Source: Mycobacterium sp. Root265 (GTDB lineage Bacteria; Actinomycetota; Actinomycetes; Mycobacteriales; Mycobacteriaceae). Taken from it: DNA of 64,000 nucleotides. Below, piece by piece: positions 1 to 7,680 of this stretch (position 1 is the first letter of the stretch; every line of letters begins with the position of its first letter). A model generated the notes under the pieces. The model saw only the letters and a program-made list of their open reading frames with translations. It ran no database searches and was not told where the DNA came from. Location: contig NZ_LMJA01000031.1 of the NCBI RefSeq assembly GCF_001428895.1, positions 124,001-188,000 of the forward strand, in the 5' to 3' direction. The translations under genes were made by a program, and so were the position numbers.

Positions 1-778
1 GCGCGACGTGGCCGCGCAGCAGCGCCCAGCCGTGCACCCCGCGGGCCCGCGCCCCCCGCACGGCATCGGACTGGGTGCTCGCCATCACCGCGCTGCGGGT
101 GGTCAGCAGCAGCCACGGGATCTGGGACACCGTCAGCGCCATCCAGGGCAGGACGGCGTGCCGCAGCACCCCGGTGACGGTGTAGTCCGCACCCGGCGCC
201 ACCGCGCCGGAGGCCGGCAACCAGCGCAGCCCGACCGCGACCACCAGCACCAGTCCCAGCGACACCACGAAGGGCGGCACCGCCGCGAACACCACCGCGG
301 TGCCGGTGCACACCCGGTCGATGACGCCGCCGCTGCGCATCCCGGCGATACAGCCCGCCACGATCGCCACCACCGCGGCGGTCAGCAGCGCGGCACCCGA
401 GAGCAGCAACGTGAACGGCATCCGTTCGGCCAGCACGGTGGCCACCGGTTGGGATTGCGTGGACGACCAGCCCAGGTCGCCGTGTGCCAGCCCGCCCGCC
501 CACTGCCACCACGCGCGCCACCACGGCATATCGGTCTCGTAGGCGGCCCGCATCGCCGCCCGCTGGGACTCGGTGGCGAACTGGTAGTTGGAGCCCAGGT
601 AAGCGGCCAGCGGGTCGAACGGCGACAGCGAGGCGACCCAGAACATGGCGGCCGAGATCGCGAGGGTCAGCGGGATCGCGACGGCGGCGCGGATTCCGAG
701 GAGCCTCAGCGGCGGGCTGGGGGCACCTCCCGCTTGCGGGGGAGAGCGCAGCGACCCGGGGGGTTTCACCGCGTCCAT
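1..778 (-). CDS. ABC transporter permease, DppB/OppB type (partial)
   Basis: Reading the minus strand from ATG at 778 gives an open frame that runs off the left edge, so the C-terminus is missing. The product is a binding-protein-dependent transport permease. A first membrane segment (about residues 33-50) is followed by a periplasmic stretch and several hydrophobic helices, and an EAA-type loop (SDAVRGARARGV) near the window edge would contact the ATPase subunit. It overlaps the end of the upstream binding-protein gene by 13 nt, so the two are probably co-translated as a peptide or nickel-type importer. The N-terminal 25 residues are low-complexity Pro/Gly/Ser, encoded by a GC-rich repeat also seen elsewhere in the window. 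A later start is therefore possible. The substrate cannot be told from sequence. Confidence 0.85.
   Translation of the reverse strand, partial: MDAVKPPGSLRSPPQAGGAPSPPLRLLGIRAAVAIPLTLAISAAMFWVASLSPFDPLAAYLGSNYQFATESQRAAMRAAYETDMPWWRAWWQWAGGLAHGDLGWSSTQSQPVATVLAERMPFTLLLSGAALLTAAVVAIVAGCIAGMRSGGVIDRVCTGTAVVFAAVPPFVVSLGLVLVVAVGLRWLPASGAVAPGADYTVTGVLRHAVLPWMALTVSQIPWLLLTTRSAVMASTQSDAVRGARARGVHGWALLRGHVA
743..755 (-). repeat. dispersed GC-rich repeat core, copy a
   Basis: Minus-strand GTCGCTGCGCTCT, flanked by C-runs, lies inside the permease N-terminus. It belongs to the GTCGCTKCGCTCG family described under 2901-2913. Confidence 0.4.
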
Positions 779-2331
779 GCTGCGAGATCCCACCACGGCC
801 CCCAGCCGACCCCGTGCGAATGCGGTTCCAGGATGGGCGCGCTCTGGTGCCAGCCCAGATCGCGATAGCCGTAGGCGTGGTCGAGGAAGACCAAAAACAC
901 CTGCGACGGTTCGGCGGCGTAGACCGCTTGGATCTCGCGGTACAACTCGTCCTTGGCCGCTCCGGACGGGGACAGCCGCGCCCGGTTCAGCAGATCGTCG
1001 AGCCCGGCAGCGGTGAAATTTCCGGGGTTCGAGTACAGCGACGAGCCCGGTACCCGGGTGTGCAGGGTGTCCTGGACCTGCGAGTCGATGCTGTAGGGCG
1101 TCGCGCCGCCACCGAGCAGCACCGCGGCGTCACCGAAACGGGTGTCGATCTCGTCCCAGCTGCTGCCGCGCGGCCGGATGTCGATCCCGAGCGGTTTCAT
1201 CGCCGCGGCGAAGGCCACCGAGATATCGCGCCGCAGGGTGTCCTGCGCGTTGTACAGCAGTTCGAAAGTGGCTCGCGCGCCGTCCTTTTCCCGGACCTGA
1301 TCGCCCGCGGTGCGCCAGCCGGCGGCGTCGAGCAGCGCCTGGGCCCGCCCCAGGTCGAAGCGGTATGCCGCGTCCGCGTTGTACGCGTCGCCGTAGACGG
1401 CGGCCACCGGCGTGCTCGCGACCCGGCCGTAGCCGGCGAGCACGTCGCGGACCAGTGCGTCGCGGTCCACACCGATGTTCATCGCCAGGCGCGCCGTCGG
1501 GTCCGCCGTGAACGGGTTGCCTGCGGGCAGTGCCACTCCCCGCCAGTCCGCCGATGCCACGCCGACGGTCTGGATGCCGTCGCGTTTGATGGAGTCGATG
1601 AGCCGCGGCGGCAGGCTGGTGCCGTCGGCCGAGCCGGCGACCATCGCCTGCGCCCGGGCGTTGTCATCGGGGGTGTAGGTGTAGACGACGCGTTTGATCT
1701 GGGCGGGTTCGCCCCAGTAGTCGTCGCGGGCCACCATGACGGCCTGATCCGGACGCAGGCTTTCCAGCCGGTACGGGCCGGTGCCGACCGGTTCGGTGTT
1801 GACCGCCCAGTCAGCGGCCGGCTTGGCCTCCACCTTCTCCGACGGCAGGATGCCCAGCAGCAGGTAGGGCCGCGGGTCGGCCGCGGTGTCCAGTTCGACG
1901 GTGACGGCGTCGGGGCCGTCGGCGCTGACGCGCACGATCGGGGCGACGGTGGTCGCGATCTGGGAGGCGACGGCCGGATCGCGCACCGCGTCGTAGGTGG
2001 CGACGATGTCGGCGGAGTCCAGTGCGCTGCCGTCGGAGAAGGTGACGCCGGACCGCAACGGCAGTCGCCAGGTGTTGGGTCCGGACGGTTGCGGGAGTTC
2101 GGCCGCCAGTGCCGGGACGAGGTCGGGCAGCAAGGTGTCGGTGGTCGCGGCCGGACGGTAGAGCCCGTCATAGATCGGGGAGACACCGGTCTCCGCATAG
2201 CCGTCGACGGGGTTGTAGCCGCCGAGTTCGTACCCGTCGGAGAGCACGATCTGGTCGGCGCGGGCATCGTCGGACGGCGCGGAGCAGCCCGCCAGCAGCC
2301 CGACGGCCAGCGCGACGGCTGGGAACTTCAT
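766..2331 (-). CDS. ABC transporter peptide-type substrate-binding lipoprotein (SBP family 5)
   Basis: A 521-aa secreted lipoprotein. The signal peptide MKFPAVALAVGLLAGC ends in a clear lipobox (LLAGC), which fixes the start at 2331 and rejects the longer upstream frame. The body has the hallmarks of family-5 solute-binding proteins (DppA/OppA): YNPVDGYAETGVSPIYDGLYR near the N-terminus, FSDGSALDSADIVATYDAVRDP in the middle and a C-terminal NPGNFTAAGLDDLL segment. It would capture oligopeptides or similar ligands outside the membrane and hand them to the overlapping downstream permease. An 11-bp inverted repeat covers its start codon. Family call is firm; ligand unknown. Confidence 0.9.
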   Translation of the reverse strand: MKFPAVALAVGLLAGCSAPSDDARADQIVLSDGYELGGYNPVDGYAETGVSPIYDGLYRPAATTDTLLPDLVPALAAELPQPSGPNTWRLPLRSGVTFSDGSALDSADIVATYDAVRDPAVASQIATTVAPIVRVSADGPDAVTVELDTAADPRPYLLLGILPSEKVEAKPAADWAVNTEPVGTGPYRLESLRPDQAVMVARDDYWGEPAQIKRVVYTYTPDDNARAQAMVAGSADGTSLPPRLIDSIKRDGIQTVGVASADWRGVALPAGNPFTADPTARLAMNIGVDRDALVRDVLAGYGRVASTPVAAVYGDAYNADAAYRFDLGRAQALLDAAGWRTAGDQVREKDGARATFELLYNAQDTLRRDISVAFAAAMKPLGIDIRPRGSSWDEIDTRFGDAAVLLGGGATPYSIDSQVQDTLHTRVPGSSLYSNPGNFTAAGLDDLLNRARLSPSGAAKDELYREIQAVYAAEPSQVFLVFLDHAYGYRDLGWHQSAPILEPHSHGVGWGPWWDLAAWTR

Positions 2332-2354
2332 GTGTCTATCTGAACACATGAAGT
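2325..2354. repeat. 11-bp inverted repeat over the SBP start codon
   Basis: ACTTCATGTGT (2325-2335) and ACACATGAAGT (2344-2354) are perfect complements separated by 8 nt. The left arm on the plus strand contains the CAT of the minus-strand start codon at 2329-2331. It sits between the DUF779 stop and the SBP start. It could be a repressor operator or an RNA hairpin hiding the start codon. Confidence 0.6.
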
Positions 2355-2362
2355 GAAGAAGT

Positions 2363-2845
2363 TCAGCCCAAGCGGGTCGGGATCTGACACGCCGCCGAGG
2401 CTGCATCGGAGGCCTCGGCCACGATGCGGGTGCCCTCGTGCTCGGGCCGAGCGCCGGCCTCGTACTGGGCCCCGGTGATCGGGGCCGGCAGACCGGCGGT
2501 CTCCTCGTCGGTGAAGACCCGTCCGCGGCTCAGAAAGCGCATACCTTCCGGGGACTCCAGACTGAACCCGCCGCCGCGGCCCGGGACGACGTCGATCACC
2601 AACTGGGTGTGTTTCCAGGCTTCGAACTGCGGGCCGGAGATCCAGACCGGAACTCCGTCGCCGACGTCGAGCACGGCCAACAGGATGTCGCGGTCACCGA
2701 CGATGAAGTCACCGTCCGGGTAACACATCGGCGAGGATCCGTCGCAACACCCGCCGGACTGATGAAACATCAAGGCCCCGTGCCGGTTCTGCAGCGTACG
2801 CAGCAGGTCCGCGGCGGCCGCGGTGATCAGGGCTCGGCTGGTCAT
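2363..2845 (-). CDS. DUF779 family protein
   Basis: A 160-aa DUF779 protein (compare M. tuberculosis Rv0459). The family is commonly encoded beside aldehyde dehydrogenases. Its conserved Cys-rich motif SGGCCDGSSPMC lies at about residues 30-41 and is followed by DFIVGDRD and WKHTQLVIDVVPGRGGGFSLE. In M. tuberculosis the neighbours are an aldehyde dehydrogenase and a prolyl-oligopeptidase (Rv0457c-Rv0458). Here the peptidase is divergent next door but no dehydrogenase is adjacent. The start at 2845 is supported by a minus-strand TAGCCT -10 box six bases upstream, so the mRNA is probably leaderless. Biochemical role unknown. Confidence 0.85.
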   Translation of the reverse strand: MTSRALITAAAADLLRTLQNRHGALMFHQSGGCCDGSSPMCYPDGDFIVGDRDILLAVLDVGDGVPVWISGPQFEAWKHTQLVIDVVPGRGGGFSLESPEGMRFLSRGRVFTDEETAGLPAPITGAQYEAGARPEHEGTRIVAEASDAASAACQIPTRLG

Positions 2846-2851
2846 GTGCCC

Positions 2852-2857
2852 AGGCTA
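2852..2857 (-). promoter_or_regulatory. -10 box, leaderless start of DUF779 gene
   Basis: TAGCCT on the minus strand, 6 nt upstream of the ATG at 2845. It fits the mycobacterial TANNNT -10 with transcription starting at the first codon. Confidence 0.45.
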
Positions 2858-2879
2858 CGCGCACGGTAAGAATTACTTC

Positions 2880-4895
2880 ATGAGTTCTATCGACCCCCCC
2901 GTCGCTTCGCTCGCCCCGGGAGACCCGCACCTCTGGCTCGAAGACGTCACCGGCGACGACGCATTGGACTGGGTGCGCCGGCACAATGAGCCGACCCTGG
3001 CCGACCTCGGTGACGCCGAGTTCGAGGCCATGCGCACCGAGGCGCTGCAGGTGCTCGACACCGACGCCCGCATCCCGTACGTGCGCCGCCGCGGCGAGTA
3101 CCTCTACAACTTCTGGCGCGACGAGACCAACCCGCGCGGTCTGTGGCAGCGGACCTCGCTGGAGAGCTACCGGACCGACAGCCCCGAGTGGGATGTGGTC
3201 ATCGATGTCGACGCGCTGGCCGCCGCCGATGGCGAGAACTGGGTGTGGGCCGGCGCCGATGTCATCGAACCCGATCATGCGCTGGCGCTGATCAGCCTGT
3301 CCCGCGGTGGCGCGGACGCCGTGGTGGTGCGGGAATTCGACATGCGCACACGCGAATTCGTGAGCGATGGATTCGAACTGCCCGAAGCGAAGACCCAGAT
3401 CACCTGGGAGGACGCGAACACCGTGCTGGTCGGCACCGACTTCGGCCCGGGTTCGCTGACCGACTCCGGTTATGCCCGGCTGGTCAAACGCTGGCGGCGC
3501 GGGGACGCCCTGGCCGACGCGGCGACCGTCTATGCCGGGGAGCAGGCCGATGTCATCGTCGCGGCCTCGGTGGACCGCACCCCCGGTTTCGAGCGCACCA
3601 TGATCAGCCGCGCGGTCGACTTCTTCAACGACGAGATCTACGAACTGCGAGACGAGGAACTACTGCGCGTCGACGCACCCACCGACGCCAGCGTCTCGGT
3701 GCATCACGACTGGCTACTCATCGAGTTGCGCACCGACTGGGACGGCTATGCCGCCGGATCCCTACTCGCGGCCAGCTACACCGAATTCCTCTCGGGTACA
3801 AAGAACCTCGCCGTGGTGTTCGAGCCGGACGCCCGTACCAGCCTGCATCAGTATTCGTGGACCCGCGACAGGCTCGTCGTGGTCACGCTCGCCGATGTCG
3901 CCAGCCACGTGCAGATCTTCACCCCCGGCGACTGGACGGCCGCCGACCTGCCCGGGGTACCCCCCAACACCAACACGGTGATCGCCGCCGCGGACTCGCA
4001 CGGCGACGAGATCTTCCTGGACTCAAGTGGTTTCGTCACCCCGTCACAGCTGCTGCACGGCACGCCGGAAGGCCCGGTCACCCAGATCAAGCAGGCGCCG
4101 GGGTTCTTCGACGCGGCGGATATCGAGGTGTCCCAGCATTTCGCCACCTCGGCCGACGGCACCCGGATCCCGTACTTCGTGGTCGGCAGGCCGGGGGCCA
4201 CCGGGCCGACCCTGCTGGGCGGTTACGGCGGGTTCGAGGTGTCGCGCACGCCGGGATACGACGGTGTGCTCGGCCGGCTGTGGCTGGCCCGTGGCGGCAC
4301 CTACGTGCTGGCCAACATCCGCGGCGGCGGCGAGTACGGGCCGGGCTGGCACACCCAGGCAATGCGCGAGGGTCGTCACCTGGTGGACGAGGATTTCGCG
4401 GCGGTGGCAAGGGATCTGGTGGGGCGCGGGGTGACCACGGTGGCACGCCTGGGCGCTCAGGGCGGCTCCAACGGCGGGCTGCTGATGGGCATCATGCTGA
4501 CCCGCTACCCGGACCTGTTCGGCGCATTGGTGTGCAGTGTGCCGTTGCTGGACATGAAACGGTTCCACCTGCTGCTGGCCGGCGCGTCCTGGGTGGCCGA
4601 GTACGGCAACCCCGATGATCCTGAAGACTGGGCATTCATCTCGAAATACTCTCCGTACCAGAACATTTCGGCCGACCGCAGCTATCCGCCCATCCTGATC
4701 ACCACCTCGACCCGTGATGACCGGGTGCACCCGGGGCACGCCCGCAAGATGGCCGCGGCCCTCGAGGAGGCCGGGCACCCGGTGAGCTACTACGAGAACA
4801 TCGAGGGCGGACACGGTGGCGCGGCCGACAATTCGCAGGCCGCATTCCGGGCGGCGCTGATCTACCGCTACCTGTGGCGGACCATCGGCGGTTAG
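2880..4895 (+). CDS. S9 family serine peptidase (prolyl oligopeptidase-like)
   Basis: A 671-aa prolyl-oligopeptidase family protein, probably the counterpart of Rv0457c. The N-terminal part (DPHLWLEDV at about 17-25, WVRRHNEPT) and a central beta-propeller precede a C-terminal alpha/beta-hydrolase. The catalytic serine is in GGSNGG (Ser about 530), the Asp in TRDDRVH (about 614) and the His in EGGHGG (about 645). LLGGYGGFEVS and NIRGGGEYG give the oxyanion region. No signal peptide is seen, so it is probably cytosolic and cleaves short peptides. MSSIDPP is preferred over an upstream in-frame ATG because that one would overlap the divergent DUF779 gene. Its stop overlaps that of the convergent symporter by 4 nt. 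Confidence 0.93.
   Translation: MSSIDPPVASLAPGDPHLWLEDVTGDDALDWVRRHNEPTLADLGDAEFEAMRTEALQVLDTDARIPYVRRRGEYLYNFWRDETNPRGLWQRTSLESYRTDSPEWDVVIDVDALAAADGENWVWAGADVIEPDHALALISLSRGGADAVVVREFDMRTREFVSDGFELPEAKTQITWEDANTVLVGTDFGPGSLTDSGYARLVKRWRRGDALADAATVYAGEQADVIVAASVDRTPGFERTMISRAVDFFNDEIYELRDEELLRVDAPTDASVSVHHDWLLIELRTDWDGYAAGSLLAASYTEFLSGTKNLAVVFEPDARTSLHQYSWTRDRLVVVTLADVASHVQIFTPGDWTAADLPGVPPNTNTVIAAADSHGDEIFLDSSGFVTPSQLLHGTPEGPVTQIKQAPGFFDAADIEVSQHFATSADGTRIPYFVVGRPGATGPTLLGGYGGFEVSRTPGYDGVLGRLWLARGGTYVLANIRGGGEYGPGWHTQAMREGRHLVDEDFAAVARDLVGRGVTTVARLGAQGGSNGGLLMGIMLTRYPDLFGALVCSVPLLDMKRFHLLLAGASWVAEYGNPDDPEDWAFISKYSPYQNISADRSYPPILITTSTRDDRVHPGHARKMAAALEEAGHPVSYYENIEGGHGGAADNSQAAFRAALIYRYLWRTIGG
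2901..2913 (+). repeat. dispersed GC-rich repeat core, copy b
   Basis: GTCGCTTCGCTCG between C-runs, in the first codons of the peptidase. Near-identical cores occur at 743-755, 14599-14611, 48214-48224 (degenerate) and 59765-59777, in unrelated genes and both orientations. Confidence 0.45.
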
Positions 4896-6190
4896 TCCGC
4901 CTGGTCCGCGCGGACGAGAGCGTCGCTGTACTCGGTGAGGTCGAGTTCCTCGGCGGTCACCGTCTTGGTGCCGTTGTAGACGTCGCGGTCGATCTCGTCG
5001 TCGGCGTTGGCGACCAGCATCGCCACGAAGGTGTCCCCGTTGACGTTGAGGAAGGTGCGGAAGATCCCGGCGAACCAGTCGACGGCGATCAGCAGGCCGA
5101 CGGCCTCGAACGGCAGTCCCAGTGAGGTGGCCAGGAACATCGCGACGACCGGAAAGCCGCCGGGCACGGTGATGGTGCCCATGTTCAGCAGGATCGCCAG
5201 CGCCATACCGAGGGCGATCTGACCGAAGCTGAGGTTGATATCGCCCGCCTGGGCCAGGAACATCACCACGATCATGTAGTTCAGGACGGCGCCGTAGGAA
5301 CCCATCGTGAGCCCGATGGACAGGGTGAAGTTGGCGACCTTCTGGCTGACCCCCACCTTCTCGACGGCATTGCGCAGCACCGTCGGGAAGGTCACCGCCG
5401 AACTGGTGGTGGTGATGGCGATGGCGGTCTGCTCGGCGAGTTTCTCCGGCAGCTTCAACGGGCTGAGCCGGGTGCGGACCGTCACGACCAGGACGAACAG
5501 CGCGAAGAGGATGAGCACGCCGAGCAGTGTGGTGCCCAGATACTTCAGTGCCGTGGTGACCACCGAGAAGCCCACATCCCCGGCGAGGGCGGCGAGCAGG
5601 CAGAAGACACCGATCGGCGCGATGTACATCACCAGCCGGATCATGGTCAGCACGATCTGCTGGATCTGGTCGATGAAGCCGAGCACCGAATCGTCGCCGC
5701 TCTTGTTGATGTGGCTGCGCAGCGCGATACCGAACAGCAGCGAGAAGACGATGATCGGGACCATCGTGGCGGTCGACATCGCGTTGAAGATGTTGGTCGA
5801 GACGAAGTTGAGCAGCGTCTCCTGCCAGCCCAGCGCCTCCCCCGCGGACTCCTGCAGCGCGGGGTCGAGTTCCTGGGTGAAGACCATGCCCGCGCCGGGC
5901 TGGATCACCGTGCTGAGCAGCCAAGCCAACACGGCGGCGACGAAGGAGAAGCCCAGCATCCACTTGAAGGTGCGGAAGGCGATCCGGCCGGTACCCGCGC
6001 CCGTCATCGACGCGGTGGCCACGATCACCGAGGCCACCACCAACGGCACGATCGACATCTGGATGAGCCGGATGAACATGTCTCCGACGAACTTCAGATT
6101 GGCGGCCCACTCGCCGACGAGTAGCCCGAACGCGATGCCGCCGACTGCAGCGATGCCGATCTGCACCGCGGGACTGGAAAGTGTCTTCAT
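4892..6190 (-). CDS. Dicarboxylate/amino acid:cation symporter (DAACS family)
   Basis: A 432-aa inner-membrane secondary transporter of the GltP/DctA family with eight hydrophobic helices. The re-entrant hairpin HP1 reads TTTSSAVTFPT. HP2 reads TVPGGFPVVAMFLA. Helix 8 reads VDWFAGIFRTFLNVNGD, keeping the family R-T-x2-N-x3-D residues. The amino-group-binding Asp of GltPh (D394) is replaced by Gly, and the TM7 NMDGT sodium motif is degenerate (TMGSYGA). This suggests a non-glutamate substrate, such as a dicarboxylate. The ATG at 6190 is chosen over GTG at 6196 because a TACGTT -10 box lies exactly 7 nt upstream of it. Confidence 0.88.
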   Translation of the reverse strand: MKTLSSPAVQIGIAAVGGIAFGLLVGEWAANLKFVGDMFIRLIQMSIVPLVVASVIVATASMTGAGTGRIAFRTFKWMLGFSFVAAVLAWLLSTVIQPGAGMVFTQELDPALQESAGEALGWQETLLNFVSTNIFNAMSTATMVPIIVFSLLFGIALRSHINKSGDDSVLGFIDQIQQIVLTMIRLVMYIAPIGVFCLLAALAGDVGFSVVTTALKYLGTTLLGVLILFALFVLVVTVRTRLSPLKLPEKLAEQTAIAITTTSSAVTFPTVLRNAVEKVGVSQKVANFTLSIGLTMGSYGAVLNYMIVVMFLAQAGDINLSFGQIALGMALAILLNMGTITVPGGFPVVAMFLATSLGLPFEAVGLLIAVDWFAGIFRTFLNVNGDTFVAMLVANADDEIDRDVYNGTKTVTAEELDLTEYSDALVRADQAD

Positions 6191-6197
6191 CGCCACG

Positions 6198-6203
6198 AAC
6201 GTA
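6198..6203 (-). promoter_or_regulatory. -10 box, leaderless start of symporter
   Basis: TACGTT on the minus strand, 7 nt before the ATG at 6190. It decides between two in-frame start codons. Confidence 0.45.
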
Positions 6204-6247
6204 GTTCGGGCGCGATACCCCCAGGTGTCAGTGCCATTTCCCCCCGG

Positions 6248-7300
6248 TTACCCGGACAGCACGCCCCGGCCGGCGATGATCGGCAGATCGAGGAACGTCT
6301 TGATGCCCGACTCGGCCGCACACACCGGGGCGATGGCGTGCACCGCGTGCATCGCGGTGCCCAGACAGCTCTGCTCGGTCTCGTCCTCACCGCGCACGGC
6401 GATGGCCGATCGCAGTTCCATCGACGGGTTGCCCTCGACGGTGACGTGCCAGCCCCGGCCGGTCGGCCAGTCCGGCGCCTGATCGTCACCGAGGCGGGTG
6501 ATGTGCTCGATGGTCATGGCCCGGCGCCCGTTGACCACAGCTGTGTAGGAGAAACGTTGTGCGGAAACGGTTCCCGCCTCGATGCGACCGGCCTTGACAT
6601 CGAACGGTGCATCGGTGACGGCGACCTGGCGGTCGAAGAGGAAGTCGTCGATGGTGGCACCGAGTCCGTCGGCGAGCAGCATCAGGGGGGCGCGGAACGT
6701 CATCCCGGCCAGCAGCGGGTCGGCCATCGGGACCGGTTCGTCGGGACGCCTGCCGAAACCCAGCACATCGAACATCATCTCGGCGCTGTCGTAGGTGCTG
6801 TAGTCCAGTAGCTCCTGCACCAGCAGGGTGTCGATGCGGCCGAAAAGACCGGACATGGTCAGCGGCAGAACCTCTGCGGCCCAACCCGGTTCGATACCGG
6901 TGCCGTGAAATGAGGACCTGCCGATGGCGCAGGCTTCGGTCAGCCGGTCCAGCACGCGGCGGCCCATGGCCGCGGGGTAGATCAGTGCGGTGACGGCGGT
7001 GGAGATCACGTTCTTGCCCGACGCCAGCAGTCGGCAGATGTCGCTGACGGCGCCGAGCGGGTTCATCTCGCCCTGCGGCATGTAGAGCACACAGTCGGCG
7101 TGGGTGGCCACGATCTCGTCGGCATCATCGGTGGCCGTGATCCCGATATCGCCGATCCCGCAGATCTCGCCGATATCGCGGCCGGCCTTGGCCGCGTGGT
7201 GGACGTAGGCGCCGACGAGTTGCAGGTCGGGGTGCCGGTGCACGGCCGCGGCAGCCTGCCGGCCGACGGATCCGGTGGCCCATTGGATGACGCGCAGCAT
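6248..7300 (-). CDS. DapB-like NAD(P)-dependent dehydrogenase
   Basis: A 350-aa protein of the dihydrodipicolinate-reductase-like Rossmann group (2,4-diaminopentanoate/amine dehydrogenase-like), common in mycobacteria in several copies. The N-terminus MLRVIQWATGSVGR carries the GxxG dinucleotide-binding turn. It continues with LVGAYVH, DCVLYMPQGE and FHGTGIEPGWAAEVLPLTMSGLFGRID, typical of this family. It is clearly not a lysine-pathway DapB because it is 80-90 residues longer. Substrate unknown. A TAGCGT -10 box 7 nt upstream suggests a leaderless transcript. It is divergent from the small membrane protein gene at 7375. Confidence 0.85.
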   Translation of the reverse strand: MLRVIQWATGSVGRQAAAAVHRHPDLQLVGAYVHHAAKAGRDIGEICGIGDIGITATDDADEIVATHADCVLYMPQGEMNPLGAVSDICRLLASGKNVISTAVTALIYPAAMGRRVLDRLTEACAIGRSSFHGTGIEPGWAAEVLPLTMSGLFGRIDTLLVQELLDYSTYDSAEMMFDVLGFGRRPDEPVPMADPLLAGMTFRAPLMLLADGLGATIDDFLFDRQVAVTDAPFDVKAGRIEAGTVSAQRFSYTAVVNGRRAMTIEHITRLGDDQAPDWPTGRGWHVTVEGNPSMELRSAIAVRGEDETEQSCLGTAMHAVHAIAPVCAAESGIKTFLDLPIIAGRGVLSG

Positions 7301-7307
7301 CGTGGCG

Positions 7308-7313
7308 ACGCTA
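7308..7313 (-). promoter_or_regulatory. -10 box, leaderless start of DapB-like gene
   Basis: TAGCGT on the minus strand, 7 nt before the ATG at 7300. Confidence 0.4.
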
Positions 7314-7361
7314 CTGTAACCACGACGGTAATTTGTCCGATCGCCGCAACGCCTGCGCCGC

Positions 7362-7367
7362 TATGCT
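7362..7367 (+). promoter_or_regulatory. -10 box, leaderless start of small membrane protein
   Basis: TATGCT, 7 nt before the ATG at 7375. It favours this start over ATG at 7363, which the box itself overlaps. Confidence 0.45.
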
Positions 7368-7374
7368 GACGCCG

Positions 7375-7653
7375 ATGTCCGGATTCTCGACGTTCAAACG
7401 CTATCTCGTCATCCAGGCGATGACGCTGGTGTGCGGCATCGTCGGGCCGATCTTCCTGTTCACCTACTTCGGCGCCCAACCGGACACCACCATCCGATGG
7501 ATGTACTGGGCCGGGCTGTTCATCACGGCGGCCGATGTGCTCATCGCGCTGGCCATCACCTCGGCCACCACGAAAGCCGAACGGGCACCGCTGGATGCCA
7601 AGGCCGCGCAGGCCGTCGAGAAACTTCGCAACCGCATGAACAACGCCGAATAG
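7375..7653 (+). CDS. Small two-helix membrane protein, unknown function
   Basis: A 92-aa protein with two predicted membrane helices (VIQAMTLVCGIVGPIFLFTYF and MYWAGLFITAADVLIALAI) and a charged C-terminal tail (KAERAPLDAKAAQAVEKLRNRMN) likely to be a cytosolic helix. No Shine-Dalgarno sequence is present. The start is set by the TATGCT box. It resembles conserved hypothetical actinobacterial membrane proteins; I do not recognise a function. It lies 27 bp upstream of the WS/DGAT gene on the same strand, which has its own apparent -10. Confidence 0.75.
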   Translation: MSGFSTFKRYLVIQAMTLVCGIVGPIFLFTYFGAQPDTTIRWMYWAGLFITAADVLIALAITSATTKAERAPLDAKAAQAVEKLRNRMNNAE

Positions 7654-7668
7654 CCGCCACCCTCCGCG

Positions 7669-7674
7669 TACGCT
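7669..7674 (+). promoter_or_regulatory. -10 box, leaderless start of WS/DGAT gene
   Basis: TACGCT, 6 nt before the ATG at 7681. No Shine-Dalgarno is visible. Confidence 0.45.
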
Positions 7675-7680
7675 CCCCCC

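Noticed and set aside
8-868. Long plus-strand frames opposite the permease and binding-protein genes (also 484-2343)
   Set aside because: Rich in Arg/Pro/His/Gly with no motifs; they mirror the third-codon GC of the real minus-strand genes.
4044-6110. 688-aa minus-strand frame across the peptidase and symporter
   Set aside because: It is a shifted frame of the symporter followed by the antisense of the peptidase; residues are Arg/Gly/His-rich without domain motifs.
7314-7336. Near-palindrome TAACC-ACGAC-GGTAA between divergent genes
   Set aside because: Arms mismatch in short 5-bp units and do not match KstR or KstR2 consensus that I know; too weak to call an operator.
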